DNA from: Deltaproteobacteria bacterium
GTDB lineage: Bacteria > Myxococcota_C > UBA6777
Direction of reading: 5' to 3'
DNA: 64,000 nt
Assembly: GCA_006226375.1 (NCBI GenBank)
Contig: SBHC01000005.1
Coordinates: 62,001-126,000 of the forward strand
Part shown: piece after piece, positions 1 to 8,285 of the stretch
Layout: each line of letters starts with the position of its first letter
Numbering within the stretch: the first letter of the stretch is position 1
Notes under the pieces: model-generated
What the model was told of the DNA's origin: nothing
Seen by the model: only the letters and a program-made list of their open reading frames with translations
The model's database searches: none
Position numbers and translations under genes: made by a program

Positions 1-54
1 AAGGCTTCCTCCAGGAGTTCCTCTGTCCTTTCGGAATGTGGTGGCTTTGTCCAT
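1..54 (-). CDS. possible 5' end of a leftward gene cut by the window edge
   Basis: An ATG at 54 on the minus strand opens a frame that stays open for 18 codons to the edge of the window, beginning MDKATTFRKD. A GAGG lies about seven bases upstream, a fair ribosome binding site. Stops precede the ATG in the same frame. Eighteen codons are far too few to assign a function or to exclude chance. Confidence 0.2.
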   Translation of the reverse strand, partial: MDKATTFRKDRGTPGGSL

Positions 55-597
55 TCAAGAGCCTCAGGCTGTTGTGGCATCAAAGCCGATTTCTCATTGT
101 TCCAAACCATAGAGTATTCCTTCACATCAAAATCAACCATACAGCAGCGAGCCTTACAGACATGAAACAGCCCATTGGCGCAAGCTCTGTTGTCACCCCA
201 TTGTCAAACGAGAAAAAGGCGGTCAGTGCAGAAAAAAAACCTGACGCACCACATTGGATCCAGCCTGTATCACCCCAAAGCCCTGGGCTCGGAAGCTGGC
301 AAAGGAAGGCGAACGCTGGCACAAGCCAACTATCTCGCTCAGAGAAGACGGCGGACTATACAGAACTTGGCCCGAAAAAGCAAGAGGATCTTGCCCGCAG
401 GCCGGGTAGCTTGCTGAAGTAGACGAAGAAACGAGCTATCCCCACAGAGATGCTCTGTCAAGCAAGCATAGGGTATACCTAGAAACAGATGTCGCATCAC
501 ATCCATTCCAGAAAAAACGGCCTTGACGTTCCAGTGGAACCCGCTATCCTCCCTCCCCAACCTTATGTGCCCGGACAACAAAACGAAGGGAAACTCG
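55..597. other. intergenic, no supported gene
   Basis: About 540 bases before the MMPL gene. Open frames of 60-130 codons exist (for example 36-422 forward) but they overlap one another on both strands, lack ribosome binding sites and resemble nothing I know. It probably holds the promoter of the gene at 598; I could not pick out a convincing -35/-10 pair. Confidence 0.4.
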
Positions 598-3432
598 ATG
601 GCAGAGAACACACCCAACAACGCGACAAACGAACCCAACAACCGACGCTGGTGGACAGGATTGCTGTTTTGGTCCCTGCTCATCCTCAGCGCGTTGGGGT
701 TGTCACAGGTCCCGAACTGGTCGATGGAAACGCGGGTGGAACAGTACATGCCGGGGCATTGGAAGCAGTCCTGGCAAACCTTTGCTGCCGTCAACGAGCG
801 CTTTGGCTTTGACCGCACCTTGATTGTGATGGTGAAGGCCGCGCCCAACGATGATGTGTTCTCTCCGGCGATGATGAAGCTCAACAAAGAGTTAACCATA
901 AAGTTCAGCCGAACTTCGGGGGTGAAGCGAGTGTTGAGCCTGGGCAACGGGATGACCATCCGCAAACAAGGCGACGCGATGGTCGTCCGCCCGCTGATGC
1001 CCAACTCTCTCAAGGGGTATGGAAGCAAAGAACAAAAAGCCCTCCGCAAGCTCGCTCTCTCGGATCCGCTCTTGCGGGGCAGCATGATCGCCGACAGCGG
1101 ACGAGCGTCGCTCTTCCTTATTTCTTTGCCCTCACCGCCGAAGGGTCCCAAGGTAAGCCAAGCGGCCAAAGCCAAGGCTGCCCAAGCTGAGGCCAAGACA
1201 GTGCAAGCTATCCTTGCGCTGCTAAAGCCCTACAAAACCTCCCATCCACGCGTCACCCTTGGCGTAGTAGGACAACCCTTTGTCGCCCCGCTGCTGGAGA
1301 AACAACTGAAACAACAGCTTCCCACTGCAATCAGCTTGTTTGTGTTGTGGAACCTGCTTCTGTTTTTGTTGTTCATCCCCTCCTGGCGACGCAAGGGTTG
1401 GTTTATCGGCGCTTCGATTTGCGCCATTTTTCTGGGAGTTGCGAGTCATACGGGCTGGCACCGTGGCTTGCATGTCAGCATGCTCTGGGTTCCTCTCTGG
1501 GTGTGGTGGGTGCTTGGACTGTGGAGCATGTTTGCCCCCTCCCATGAGGACAACCGGCCCCCACAAACCTGGCTTTGGGTGGGAACCGCTCTGCTTTCTA
1601 CATGGGGACTTACCCTTTGGTTTCACCCTTGGCCAATGATGAGACGATGGGGACTCACCACCACCCTCACCTTGATGGGAGTGCTCGCACTGGGCTGGTT
1701 CTTTTCCCCCCCGACCTCTTCCAAACAAGAAACCATTGAGCCGACTCCCTTTGTGGTGCCTTCGTTCCTTCGGGTACTCACCGTTGCATTGGTCATCGTA
1801 CTTGGAGCCGGCAGCGCGATGTTGTCTTTTGGGCTCACCTCACTCAAACCCATCTACCCTCCTCACGGTCTGCTCTTTCACGGAGAAGAGATCTCCCAAC
1901 AAGAGTTTGGTGGAGCAGCCCCCTTCTTCATTCGGTTTCGTGGAAACCTCCAAGACCCCGTCCATCTGAAAGCGATGGTCCGGGTAGGCCAACGTCTGGA
2001 AGCTCTGAACGGCGTCTCGCCGGTGCAATCCTATGGAGTCATTGTTCGACAACTCCACAATATGCTGAACCAACTTCCTCGCATTCCAGACAGTCAGCTG
2101 AAGATTAAGTCGTTGGCCATTCTGCTTGAAGGTCAGCCCGCTCTATCAAGCCTGGTTCGAGACAACAACAATGACGGTATCATCCAAGGCCGCATCAAGA
2201 TAACCAACGCCCTTCAACAAAGCGCGCTGTTGGCTCAATTCACCAAAGCGTTACAGGGCCTTCCCCTCCGCTACAAGAAGGTTGACTGGAAAACAGCCAA
2301 GCCCGCCCTGCGCAAGCAGCTCGCTGAAGCTCGTGTGCAGTGGGTAGCGGAAGGCATCGCGCTGTGGTTGAAAAAACACACAGGGCTTGCCTTCTCCACC
2401 CAGACACTTTTGCCAACACTTCAGGCGTACCTCCAAGAGATGCAGAGACCCAAAGCTCGCTTTGTCCTGGAACAAACTCGCTTGCAGCGACGCTTGCGAG
2501 CCTACCTCCTTAGCGAAGACTGCGACGTGGAGTTGAAAAAACCAGAGCAACGCAAGGTCATGCTTGCCCTGATGCGCCTCAACCTTCAAGGTCAATTCCT
2601 GTCCAAAGCGGAGGTCCGCAAAACATTGGAAGCCGCCCTCCAAGGCACGCCCGCTGGCAAGGACAAACAAGGGCTTCGTTACGCCGTCCGCTCCCTGCAA
2701 AGTATGGGGCAGGCTCTCTACAGCAACCAACGATTGACCCAGCTTCAACAACAACTTTTCCGTCAGTTTGCCCAGCACAAACAATGGATCAAAGTGGCTT
2801 CCAAGCGGCTGCGTTCAGGAACCACACAACAGAGCCGCGAGCGCATCGCTGCATTCCGTGGGCATTTGCTTGAGCTTCACAACCCAAATTGGACCCTTGT
2901 TGGCCAGGGGCCACAGCGACTGCATGTAGAAGAAGCAGGCTTGCACCGCATGTTCTTGCCGCTCGCCACAGCGACATTCCGGTATGGACGTCGTGCCGCC
3001 TGGCTGTTGTTGTTGCTGTCATTTGTGCTGTGTTGGTTGATGGTTCGATCGTTCAGCGGAGCCTTCCGAATCTGGCTCCCCACTCCCCTCACCCTGTTCA
3101 TGATGCTTGGATTGCTGGGGTGGCTCAATGTGTCACTCGACCTCACCCATTTGTTTTTGTTGCTGTTCCTGGGTGGGGTTGCGCTGTTTCCCTCGCTTTA
3201 TTTGTACTATGCACAGCGCTCACACCTCCAGCTTCCTTCTGGCATTGTAAGCCACAGAACCAACTTGATACGCATGGCGTTGTGGATATCGCTCCCCTCC
3301 AGCGCGTTGTTGTTTATGCCCCTCCCACCACTGCAGTCAGCCGGTATTATTTTGACCTTGGGCCCCTGGCTTGCCCTCCTCGCCTGTATCCCCAGCCATG
3401 CCAAGGCTGCGTCAGGGAACAACGAAAGTTAA
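598..3432 (+). CDS. MMPL/RND-family predicted exporter
   Basis: 944 residues. The layout is that of the RND superfamily (MMPL, COG4258-like): one N-terminal membrane segment (about residues 18-38), a large extracytoplasmic domain, a block of membrane segments (about 241-411), a second large, basic, helical extracytoplasmic domain (about 412-795) and a C-terminal membrane block (about 798-940). Such proteins use proton-motive force to move lipids or other hydrophobic molecules across or out of the inner membrane. I chose ATG 598 over an in-frame start at 523 because GAAGGG lies just upstream and the product then begins with a short polar tail before the first membrane segment. The LolA-like and DUF1302-like genes at 4970 and 5915 are usual partners of such exporters. 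The cargo is unknown. Confidence 0.85.
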   Translation: MAENTPNNATNEPNNRRWWTGLLFWSLLILSALGLSQVPNWSMETRVEQYMPGHWKQSWQTFAAVNERFGFDRTLIVMVKAAPNDDVFSPAMMKLNKELTIKFSRTSGVKRVLSLGNGMTIRKQGDAMVVRPLMPNSLKGYGSKEQKALRKLALSDPLLRGSMIADSGRASLFLISLPSPPKGPKVSQAAKAKAAQAEAKTVQAILALLKPYKTSHPRVTLGVVGQPFVAPLLEKQLKQQLPTAISLFVLWNLLLFLLFIPSWRRKGWFIGASICAIFLGVASHTGWHRGLHVSMLWVPLWVWWVLGLWSMFAPSHEDNRPPQTWLWVGTALLSTWGLTLWFHPWPMMRRWGLTTTLTLMGVLALGWFFSPPTSSKQETIEPTPFVVPSFLRVLTVALVIVLGAGSAMLSFGLTSLKPIYPPHGLLFHGEEISQQEFGGAAPFFIRFRGNLQDPVHLKAMVRVGQRLEALNGVSPVQSYGVIVRQLHNMLNQLPRIPDSQLKIKSLAILLEGQPALSSLVRDNNNDGIIQGRIKITNALQQSALLAQFTKALQGLPLRYKKVDWKTAKPALRKQLAEARVQWVAEGIALWLKKHTGLAFSTQTLLPTLQAYLQEMQRPKARFVLEQTRLQRRLRAYLLSEDCDVELKKPEQRKVMLALMRLNLQGQFLSKAEVRKTLEAALQGTPAGKDKQGLRYAVRSLQSMGQALYSNQRLTQLQQQLFRQFAQHKQWIKVASKRLRSGTTQQSRERIAAFRGHLLELHNPNWTLVGQGPQRLHVEEAGLHRMFLPLATATFRYGRRAAWLLLLLSFVLCWLMVRSFSGAFRIWLPTPLTLFMMLGLLGWLNVSLDLTHLFLLLFLGGVALFPSLYLYYAQRSHLQLPSGIVSHRTNLIRMALWISLPSSALLFMPLPPLQSAGIILTLGPWLALLACIPSHAKAASGNNES

Positions 3433-3656
3433 CAACCGCAACACTCGCAACCCAAAGTAAGCTTGTAAGCAGCCAGCGAAAGACCTGAAGGTATGTCAAA
3501 GAGACAAGTCTTGATGTGAAGAAGAGAAGTTGGATGTAGGGAGAAAAAAGACTGGAAGAAGAAGGGATCGATGCGGTGGCTCTTCGAGAGAAAGCCAATG
3601 GGAATGCGCAGCTTGGAGTCACAGAAGACTCTAGCTTTCTCTCCTGGTGCTACCGA

Positions 3657-4082
3657 CTAAGCAGTGATGGACTGTGCGATTTCAGAGATGTACTGGAGAA
3701 ACTCTGGATCCAACTCAATCGATGAGACAAGAGCCAGTCCTTGACTTCGGTCACCCATGGTCACCCAAGCCCAGTGAAGAAAGAGACCATCTTCTTGCTC
3801 AACGCTCTTCCAGACGTCAGTTTTCTCGTTGATGACAGACAACTGAGTGTCAGAGAAGTTGACAGAGGCCAAGGTTTGCCCCGAAGAATCAACCACCGCT
3901 GAGGATTCACAGTCTGTGGTTGCAGCCAACCAGCCCAAGAAGCAGGAAGCTCGGTCCTTCCGCTGTGCAAGCTGCCAAGAATGTGGAAGCTCTTTTTGAT
4001 TTAGCCAAGCCTGCAATACATCAAATCCGTCTAGCATCTCGATTCGGCCTTCCTGATGATTGGAAATTTGTGCGCTGCGCAT
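3657..4082 (-). CDS. hypothetical protein, 141 residues
   Basis: Begins MRSAQISNHQEGRIEMLDGF. The ATG at 4082 has AGAGAGG about eight bases upstream, a good ribosome binding site. There is no signal peptide or membrane segment, and the protein is acidic and soluble. The stretch AVVDSSGQTLASVNFSD followed by alternating strands and a C-terminal helix faintly recalls Roadblock/LC7-type small regulatory domains, but this is only an impression of the fold pattern. It runs antisense between the exporter and the LolA-like gene, so it splits what could otherwise be one operon. I do not recognise it. Confidence 0.6.
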   Translation of the reverse strand: MRSAQISNHQEGRIEMLDGFDVLQAWLNQKELPHSWQLAQRKDRASCFLGWLAATTDCESSAVVDSSGQTLASVNFSDTQLSVINEKTDVWKSVEQEDGLFLHWAWVTMGDRSQGLALVSSIELDPEFLQYISEIAQSITA

Positions 4083-4969
4083 GATGGGTACCTCTCTGCT
4101 AGCTGTTTACTGTTGGACTAGCTCTCTCGGGATAATCTTCACCCTCTTCTAAGCAAACGTTGTTCCAACCTTTCACTTTTTTCATTTTCCTGAATCAATA
4201 TCTATTTTTCGATCCTTACAACACGAACAATACTATACACTTAAGAACCGTGCACTTTAACTTCACACTCACAGTACAAACTCACTATCGGAGAATTCTC
4301 TGTATAGTACGTTTGTCACCCTAAGTAAACAACGATACCACGGGTATGGCCCAAACCCTTTCCTAGTCTGGAAGAGGAAAGGTATCACAGTTTGTGTTTC
4401 ACTATCGTTTCAACTGAAATGATTTTCACGATCTAAGGATGTTTCACCTTCGCCAAAATAGAGATCCGCAAGTACCTGAAACTACGACTGTTGTCGATCG
4501 TAGAATCTTCTCCATGGGTCGTAGCCGTGAACCCTTCCGTGTCCCATTGCTAGTCTACTGTAGCCATTGACATTCATAGTGAGACCCTGAAAAAGAAAGA
4601 CGTTTTTCTCCTTCTCCAAACCCCAGATTTGTAGTATTTCCCCCGACAGCAAAATGAATACTGAAATATACATAGAAACAAAAAGAAACACCCTTTGAAG
4701 AAAACTACACATCGCATACCAGCCCCAAAGAGCCCTTGGAAGGACGTAGAATAAAATGAAGTGAAGGGTGGTCAAAGAGATTGGGTTGTGGTACAACCAC
4801 ACCCCGTCGCGAGCAGAAGGAACAACTTCCTGAAAAGAAACGTCTTTAAACCGTTTCAGCGACTTAATTCAGCGAAAATTGTTAAGGCGCGGAGTCCGCA
4901 ACCGCCAAGAGCCGAAGGCAACATGACCCTGTCTTTGGCTCGCTTCGTTTGTTGAAGAGGAGAGAACCC
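4083..4969. other. long AT-rich intergenic region
   Basis: Nearly 890 bases without a convincing gene, clearly richer in A and T than its flanks, especially 4150-4480 and 4560-4760. It contains the divergent promoters for the genes at 4082 (leftward) and 4970 (rightward). A leftward frame at 4482-4802 would encode a hydrophobic 106-residue peptide, but it has no good ribosome binding site and the composition follows the AT-rich background. A regulatory RNA is possible; I saw no strong hairpin. Confidence 0.45.
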
Positions 4970-5743
4970 ATGGTACGAAGTCTTGGTTTGTTGTTTCTTG
5001 GTTTGACTGTGAGTCTGGGTGGGAGCCTAACTGCAGATGCCAAAGCACCGATCCCAAAAGCAAAGTGGAGCCAGCTTCTGACGAGCCTGGATAAAGCTGA
5101 GTCACAAGGTTCAGACCAGCAGGGCAAGATGAAGCTTGTTCTCATCAACAAGGCTGGCAAAGAGCGCTATCGCACCGCCATTTTCTTTCAAAAGGGAACC
5201 AACCGCCGCATGGTGCAATTCAAGTCCCCGGCTGATGTTGCGGGCCTGAGTGTATTGATTCGCGGTGGCAACGTGACCTTGTACTTGCCTCAGTTCCGCC
5301 GGACACGACGCATCGCAGCCCACGTACGCAACCAGCCTTTCATGGGCACCGACTTGAACTTTGATGACCTGGGCTCCTTGCAGTACTCCAAAGCCTGGAA
5401 GGTCGTCGGCGCGTGGGTTCGCAAGAACGGTCAGACCGAGATGAAGCTTCAGCCCAAGCCTGGCGTAAGCAAGCCCTACAAAGAGCTCATCATTGTGTTG
5501 CGCAAAGACAAGCTGCTCAAGGAAGTCCATTACTTCAACAAGAAGGGCAAGAAAGTCAAGGTGATGACGCGGGGAAGCTTCAAGAAGATCAAGAAGTACA
5601 TGTTCCCCCACGAACTCAAAGTTTGTGACTTGCTTAAGGAACACTGCACCAAGGTCATCATGACCAAGGTGAAGATGGACACTGGGATTCGCAGTCGATT
5701 CTTTACCCGCCGTTACCTTAAGCGTGAACTCGACCTGGATTAA
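4970..5743 (+). CDS. LolA-like outer-membrane lipoprotein-sorting family protein
   Basis: 257 residues with an N-terminal signal peptide (cleavage likely after TADA near residue 24). The mature part carries the pattern of the LolA-like family found next to MMPL exporters: an early segment with MKLVLINKAGKERYRTAIFF, then VQFKSPADVAGLSVLI, a PQFRRTRRIAAH stretch, MGTDLNFDDLGSL, and repeated amphipathic strands with many lysines. Proteins of this group are periplasmic half-barrels thought to carry a lipid or lipoprotein between membranes. ATG 4970 has GAGGAG ten bases upstream and is preferred to the start at 4949. A rho-independent terminator follows at about 5830, before the barrel gene at 5915. 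Confidence 0.78.
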   Translation: MVRSLGLLFLGLTVSLGGSLTADAKAPIPKAKWSQLLTSLDKAESQGSDQQGKMKLVLINKAGKERYRTAIFFQKGTNRRMVQFKSPADVAGLSVLIRGGNVTLYLPQFRRTRRIAAHVRNQPFMGTDLNFDDLGSLQYSKAWKVVGAWVRKNGQTEMKLQPKPGVSKPYKELIIVLRKDKLLKEVHYFNKKGKKVKVMTRGSFKKIKKYMFPHELKVCDLLKEHCTKVIMTKVKMDTGIRSRFFTRRYLKRELDLD

Positions 5744-5829
5744 GGGGAGGCAAAACCTCAGCGGAGCTGAGGAATCTCTCCTTTCGAGGACGACACTGCG
5801 GTGACGAAATCGATCGGACGCCATGAAAC

Positions 5830-5857
5830 AGGGAGCGTTGTGCTCCCTTTTCTTTTA
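5830..5857 (+). terminator. rho-independent terminator after the LolA-like gene
   Basis: AGGGAGC and GCTCCCT form a seven-pair stem around loop GTTGT, followed by a T-rich tail (TTTTCTTTT). A second hairpin, CCTCAG / CGGAG / CTGAGG, sits at 5756-5772 just behind the stop codon. Together they suggest that transcription from 4970 largely ends here, so the barrel gene at 5915 needs its own promoter or read-through. Confidence 0.7.
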
Positions 5858-5914
5858 GCAACCTTCCCCCTCACGTAGATGAACGTTGAACTTGATGTGA
5901 AGTTGGAGAGAACG

Positions 5915-7549
5915 ATGAGAATGTGGTGTCTCCAAGCCCGCGCCACGAATGTCTTGCGATGGGCCCTGTTGTCCCTGTTCGTTGGAATTGGTTTGTTCTG
6001 GTCCTCAAACGCCCAGGCCGATCGCTTTAAATTCCGTTGGGGTGGTGAGATTGGCAGCAGCTTGTTTATTGGCTTGCAGCCATCCACCAGCTTCATCCGA
6101 GAAAACAATTTGGGAACCCTATTCAATTATAGGAACACCAACCACATCACGCTGAAGCTGAATCCACGCTTTGGTCGACAGATTGCAGCCAAAGCCAACA
6201 TTGAGCTTCGCAACCTCAACTTCTCACCGGGTATGGCTCTCACCGATCAGCCAGACGTTTTGGGCAAGCCGTCGTCGGATTTGGAAGACTACAACCGCGT
6301 TTTGCCAGTCAGCGTGCGGGTCAACGAGCTGTATGTCGATTTCTATGGGATCATCCCCAACGTGGACATGCGAATTGGCCAGCAGCGGATCGCGTGGGGA
6401 ACCGCAACCGTGTTCAACCCCACCGACAACCTCAACCCCTACAACCTGGAAAACCCGATTGATTTCCAGCAGCGTTTGGGGGTTCCGGCGATCAAGTTTG
6501 ACATCACAGCGGGAGAACACGTCACCATCTCTTTGATTGATGTGTTCATGTTCACCCCACCTGTCTTGCCCATCACGTTGTTCCGCCAAGCGACAACCAT
6601 CGACACCTCGGTGCTGGTGCCCGACGGGTTTCGGTTGGGAACCATCAACTCCACAGAGACTGTGGAGTTGCCTCTGTTCGATGTCACCAACATGATTCCA
6701 GCGGCCAAAATCGCTGTGAACCTGGATGTGATTAACTTTTCCGCCAGCTACATTTACGGTCGTTTGTACATCCCTGCTCCCAAGTCGGTACCCATCACTG
6801 GTGTAAGCATCAACACTGGTGAGCAAAATATCGCCATCACGCAAGGTGCAAACCCAGACGCGCTCAAGCTGGTCTCTTGCCTCAACACTGACCGAACAAC
6901 CCCTTGTGAAGTCAACGCGTCTGCGGAAGATGTTCGCCTAGTCTTCCCTCGTGTACACATCGTAGGCCTGGACTTCTCGACCTCACTCGGTGGTGTTGGG
7001 TTCTGGGCCGAAGCCGCTCTGTTCATTCCCACAGAAGCCGTGGACACCAAGTTTACTCTGCCGCAGTTTTTGCTGGATGGTATGGTCATTATCGACCCCA
7101 ACCTTCCTAACAAAATCGCGCAGCCCCTCCGAACCTTTAAGGATCAACCCTACATCAAGATCACTGCCGGAATGGACTACACCTTCCCTGGCGGCTGGTA
7201 CTTTAACCTCCAGTATCTCTATGGGTTCTTTAATGAGCAATCGTGGGATGAGCTTCACCACTATGCCATCCTGGCCTTCCGCAAAGGTTTTCTCCGCGAC
7301 AAGCTGCTCATCCAACTTTCGGCAGGCATTGAGATCGACAGCCAACGCACCCAACGGGAAAAGGACCTGGACGGAAACGAAGTCGGCCTGGGCTTCATTA
7401 TCAACCCAGAGATCCACTACAAACCCGCGGACTCTGCCACCATTATCCTCGGCGGAATCATCACCCGCGGGCACGAAGGCACCACACTCCGCTTGTTCCA
7501 GGCTCTGACTCAGGTATACTTGCGCGCCAAGTTTACTTTCGGTGGGTAA
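5915..7549 (+). CDS. DUF1302-like outer-membrane beta-barrel protein
   Basis: 544 residues. Signal peptide ending near SSNAQA, then a long run of alternating amphipathic strands ending YLRAKFTFGG, as expected for an outer-membrane barrel (C-terminal aromatic strand). The segment RIGQQRIAWGTATVFNPTDN at about residues 152-171, followed by LNPYNLENP, is the recognisable core of the DUF1302 group. Members are often coded with an MMPL exporter and a LolA-like or DUF1329-type protein, and this neighbourhood (598 and 4970) fits an envelope-spanning transport route. ATG 5915 follows GGAGAG at suitable spacing; the frame can be extended to 5879 but that would put 12 polar residues before the signal peptide. 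The transported molecule is unknown. Confidence 0.78.
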   Translation: MRMWCLQARATNVLRWALLSLFVGIGLFWSSNAQADRFKFRWGGEIGSSLFIGLQPSTSFIRENNLGTLFNYRNTNHITLKLNPRFGRQIAAKANIELRNLNFSPGMALTDQPDVLGKPSSDLEDYNRVLPVSVRVNELYVDFYGIIPNVDMRIGQQRIAWGTATVFNPTDNLNPYNLENPIDFQQRLGVPAIKFDITAGEHVTISLIDVFMFTPPVLPITLFRQATTIDTSVLVPDGFRLGTINSTETVELPLFDVTNMIPAAKIAVNLDVINFSASYIYGRLYIPAPKSVPITGVSINTGEQNIAITQGANPDALKLVSCLNTDRTTPCEVNASAEDVRLVFPRVHIVGLDFSTSLGGVGFWAEAALFIPTEAVDTKFTLPQFLLDGMVIIDPNLPNKIAQPLRTFKDQPYIKITAGMDYTFPGGWYFNLQYLYGFFNEQSWDELHHYAILAFRKGFLRDKLLIQLSAGIEIDSQRTQREKDLDGNEVGLGFIINPEIHYKPADSATIILGGIITRGHEGTTLRLFQALTQVYLRAKFTFGG

Positions 7550-7624
7550 CGACTGGAGCCTCTCCTGACCCCAGTTAAGCACCTGCCGCTTTCCAGCCGC
7601 GAGTTGAAGAGGATGAAACCCCAC

Positions 7625-8140
7625 ATGAGCGACAACATAGTACGACCAGCCCGTCGCGACGATTTCTTTCCGGATACCCCCTTGCATGTCGTGTTGGTCG
7701 AGCCTGAGATTCCGCCCAACACAGGCAATGTAGCCCGGATGTGTTACGCAACAGGCAGCCAACTGCACTTGATTGAGCCCCTCGGCTTTGAGATCACAAA
7801 CAGTCGGTTACGACGAGCAGGACTGGATTACTGGGAACACATCAACGTCCAGGTCCACAGCAAGCTGGAAGATGTGGTGGGTCCCATCGTCCCTCTGGAG
7901 CGGTGTCACTTCTTCTCAACCCGTGCGACCAAGCCCTTTTGGGATATTCCGATCCAGGCCGGTGACGCCCTTATCTTTGGCAAAGAATCCATCGGTCTGG
8001 GGCCTGAGCGAGTCGCCACCTACAACGACAACCTGTATCACATCCCCTTAAAGCCAGACACGGTTCGGTCCATCAATCTTTCCAACTCCGTGGCCATCGC
8101 TCTGTTTGACAGCTACCGTCGCCTCGCGGGTATCTCCTAA
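7625..8140 (+). CDS. trmL: tRNA (cytidine/uridine-2'-O-)-methyltransferase TrmL
   Basis: About 171 residues, SPOUT superfamily. It methylates the ribose 2'-O of nucleotide 34 (wobble base) of tRNA-Leu using S-adenosylmethionine. Visible family motifs are VEPEIPPNTGNVARMC near the N-terminus, GKESIGL in the middle and the knot-forming RSINLSNSVAIALFDSYRR at the end; SPOUT enzymes bind AdoMet in this C-terminal trefoil knot and act as dimers. Length matches the family. The start is uncertain: ATG 7625 (AAGAGG 12 bases upstream), ATG 7613 and TTG 7604 are all in frame. It stands alone between the barrel gene and the TPR gene. Confidence 0.9.
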   Translation: MSDNIVRPARRDDFFPDTPLHVVLVEPEIPPNTGNVARMCYATGSQLHLIEPLGFEITNSRLRRAGLDYWEHINVQVHSKLEDVVGPIVPLERCHFFSTRATKPFWDIPIQAGDALIFGKESIGLGPERVATYNDNLYHIPLKPDTVRSINLSNSVAIALFDSYRRLAGIS

Positions 8141-8285
8141 CCCCGGCTCTGTATCTTCCAGCCCTCGTTGACATTCCCAGACAAGCAAGGCCATCGTTGA
8201 CCCATGTTGGAGAAGCATGGTAGAACGTTCGTTGTAACTCCATGCGTTTGTCCCCTCCTTACTGTGTCTGCAAAGGGAAAACTGA

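Noticed and set aside
36-422. Open frame of 128 codons at the left end
   Set aside because: No ribosome binding site, no recognisable product, overlaps other equally poor frames.
4482-4802. Leftward hydrophobic frame of 106 codons in the AT-rich gap
   Set aside because: Composition follows the AT-rich background; no ribosome binding site and no homology that I recognise.
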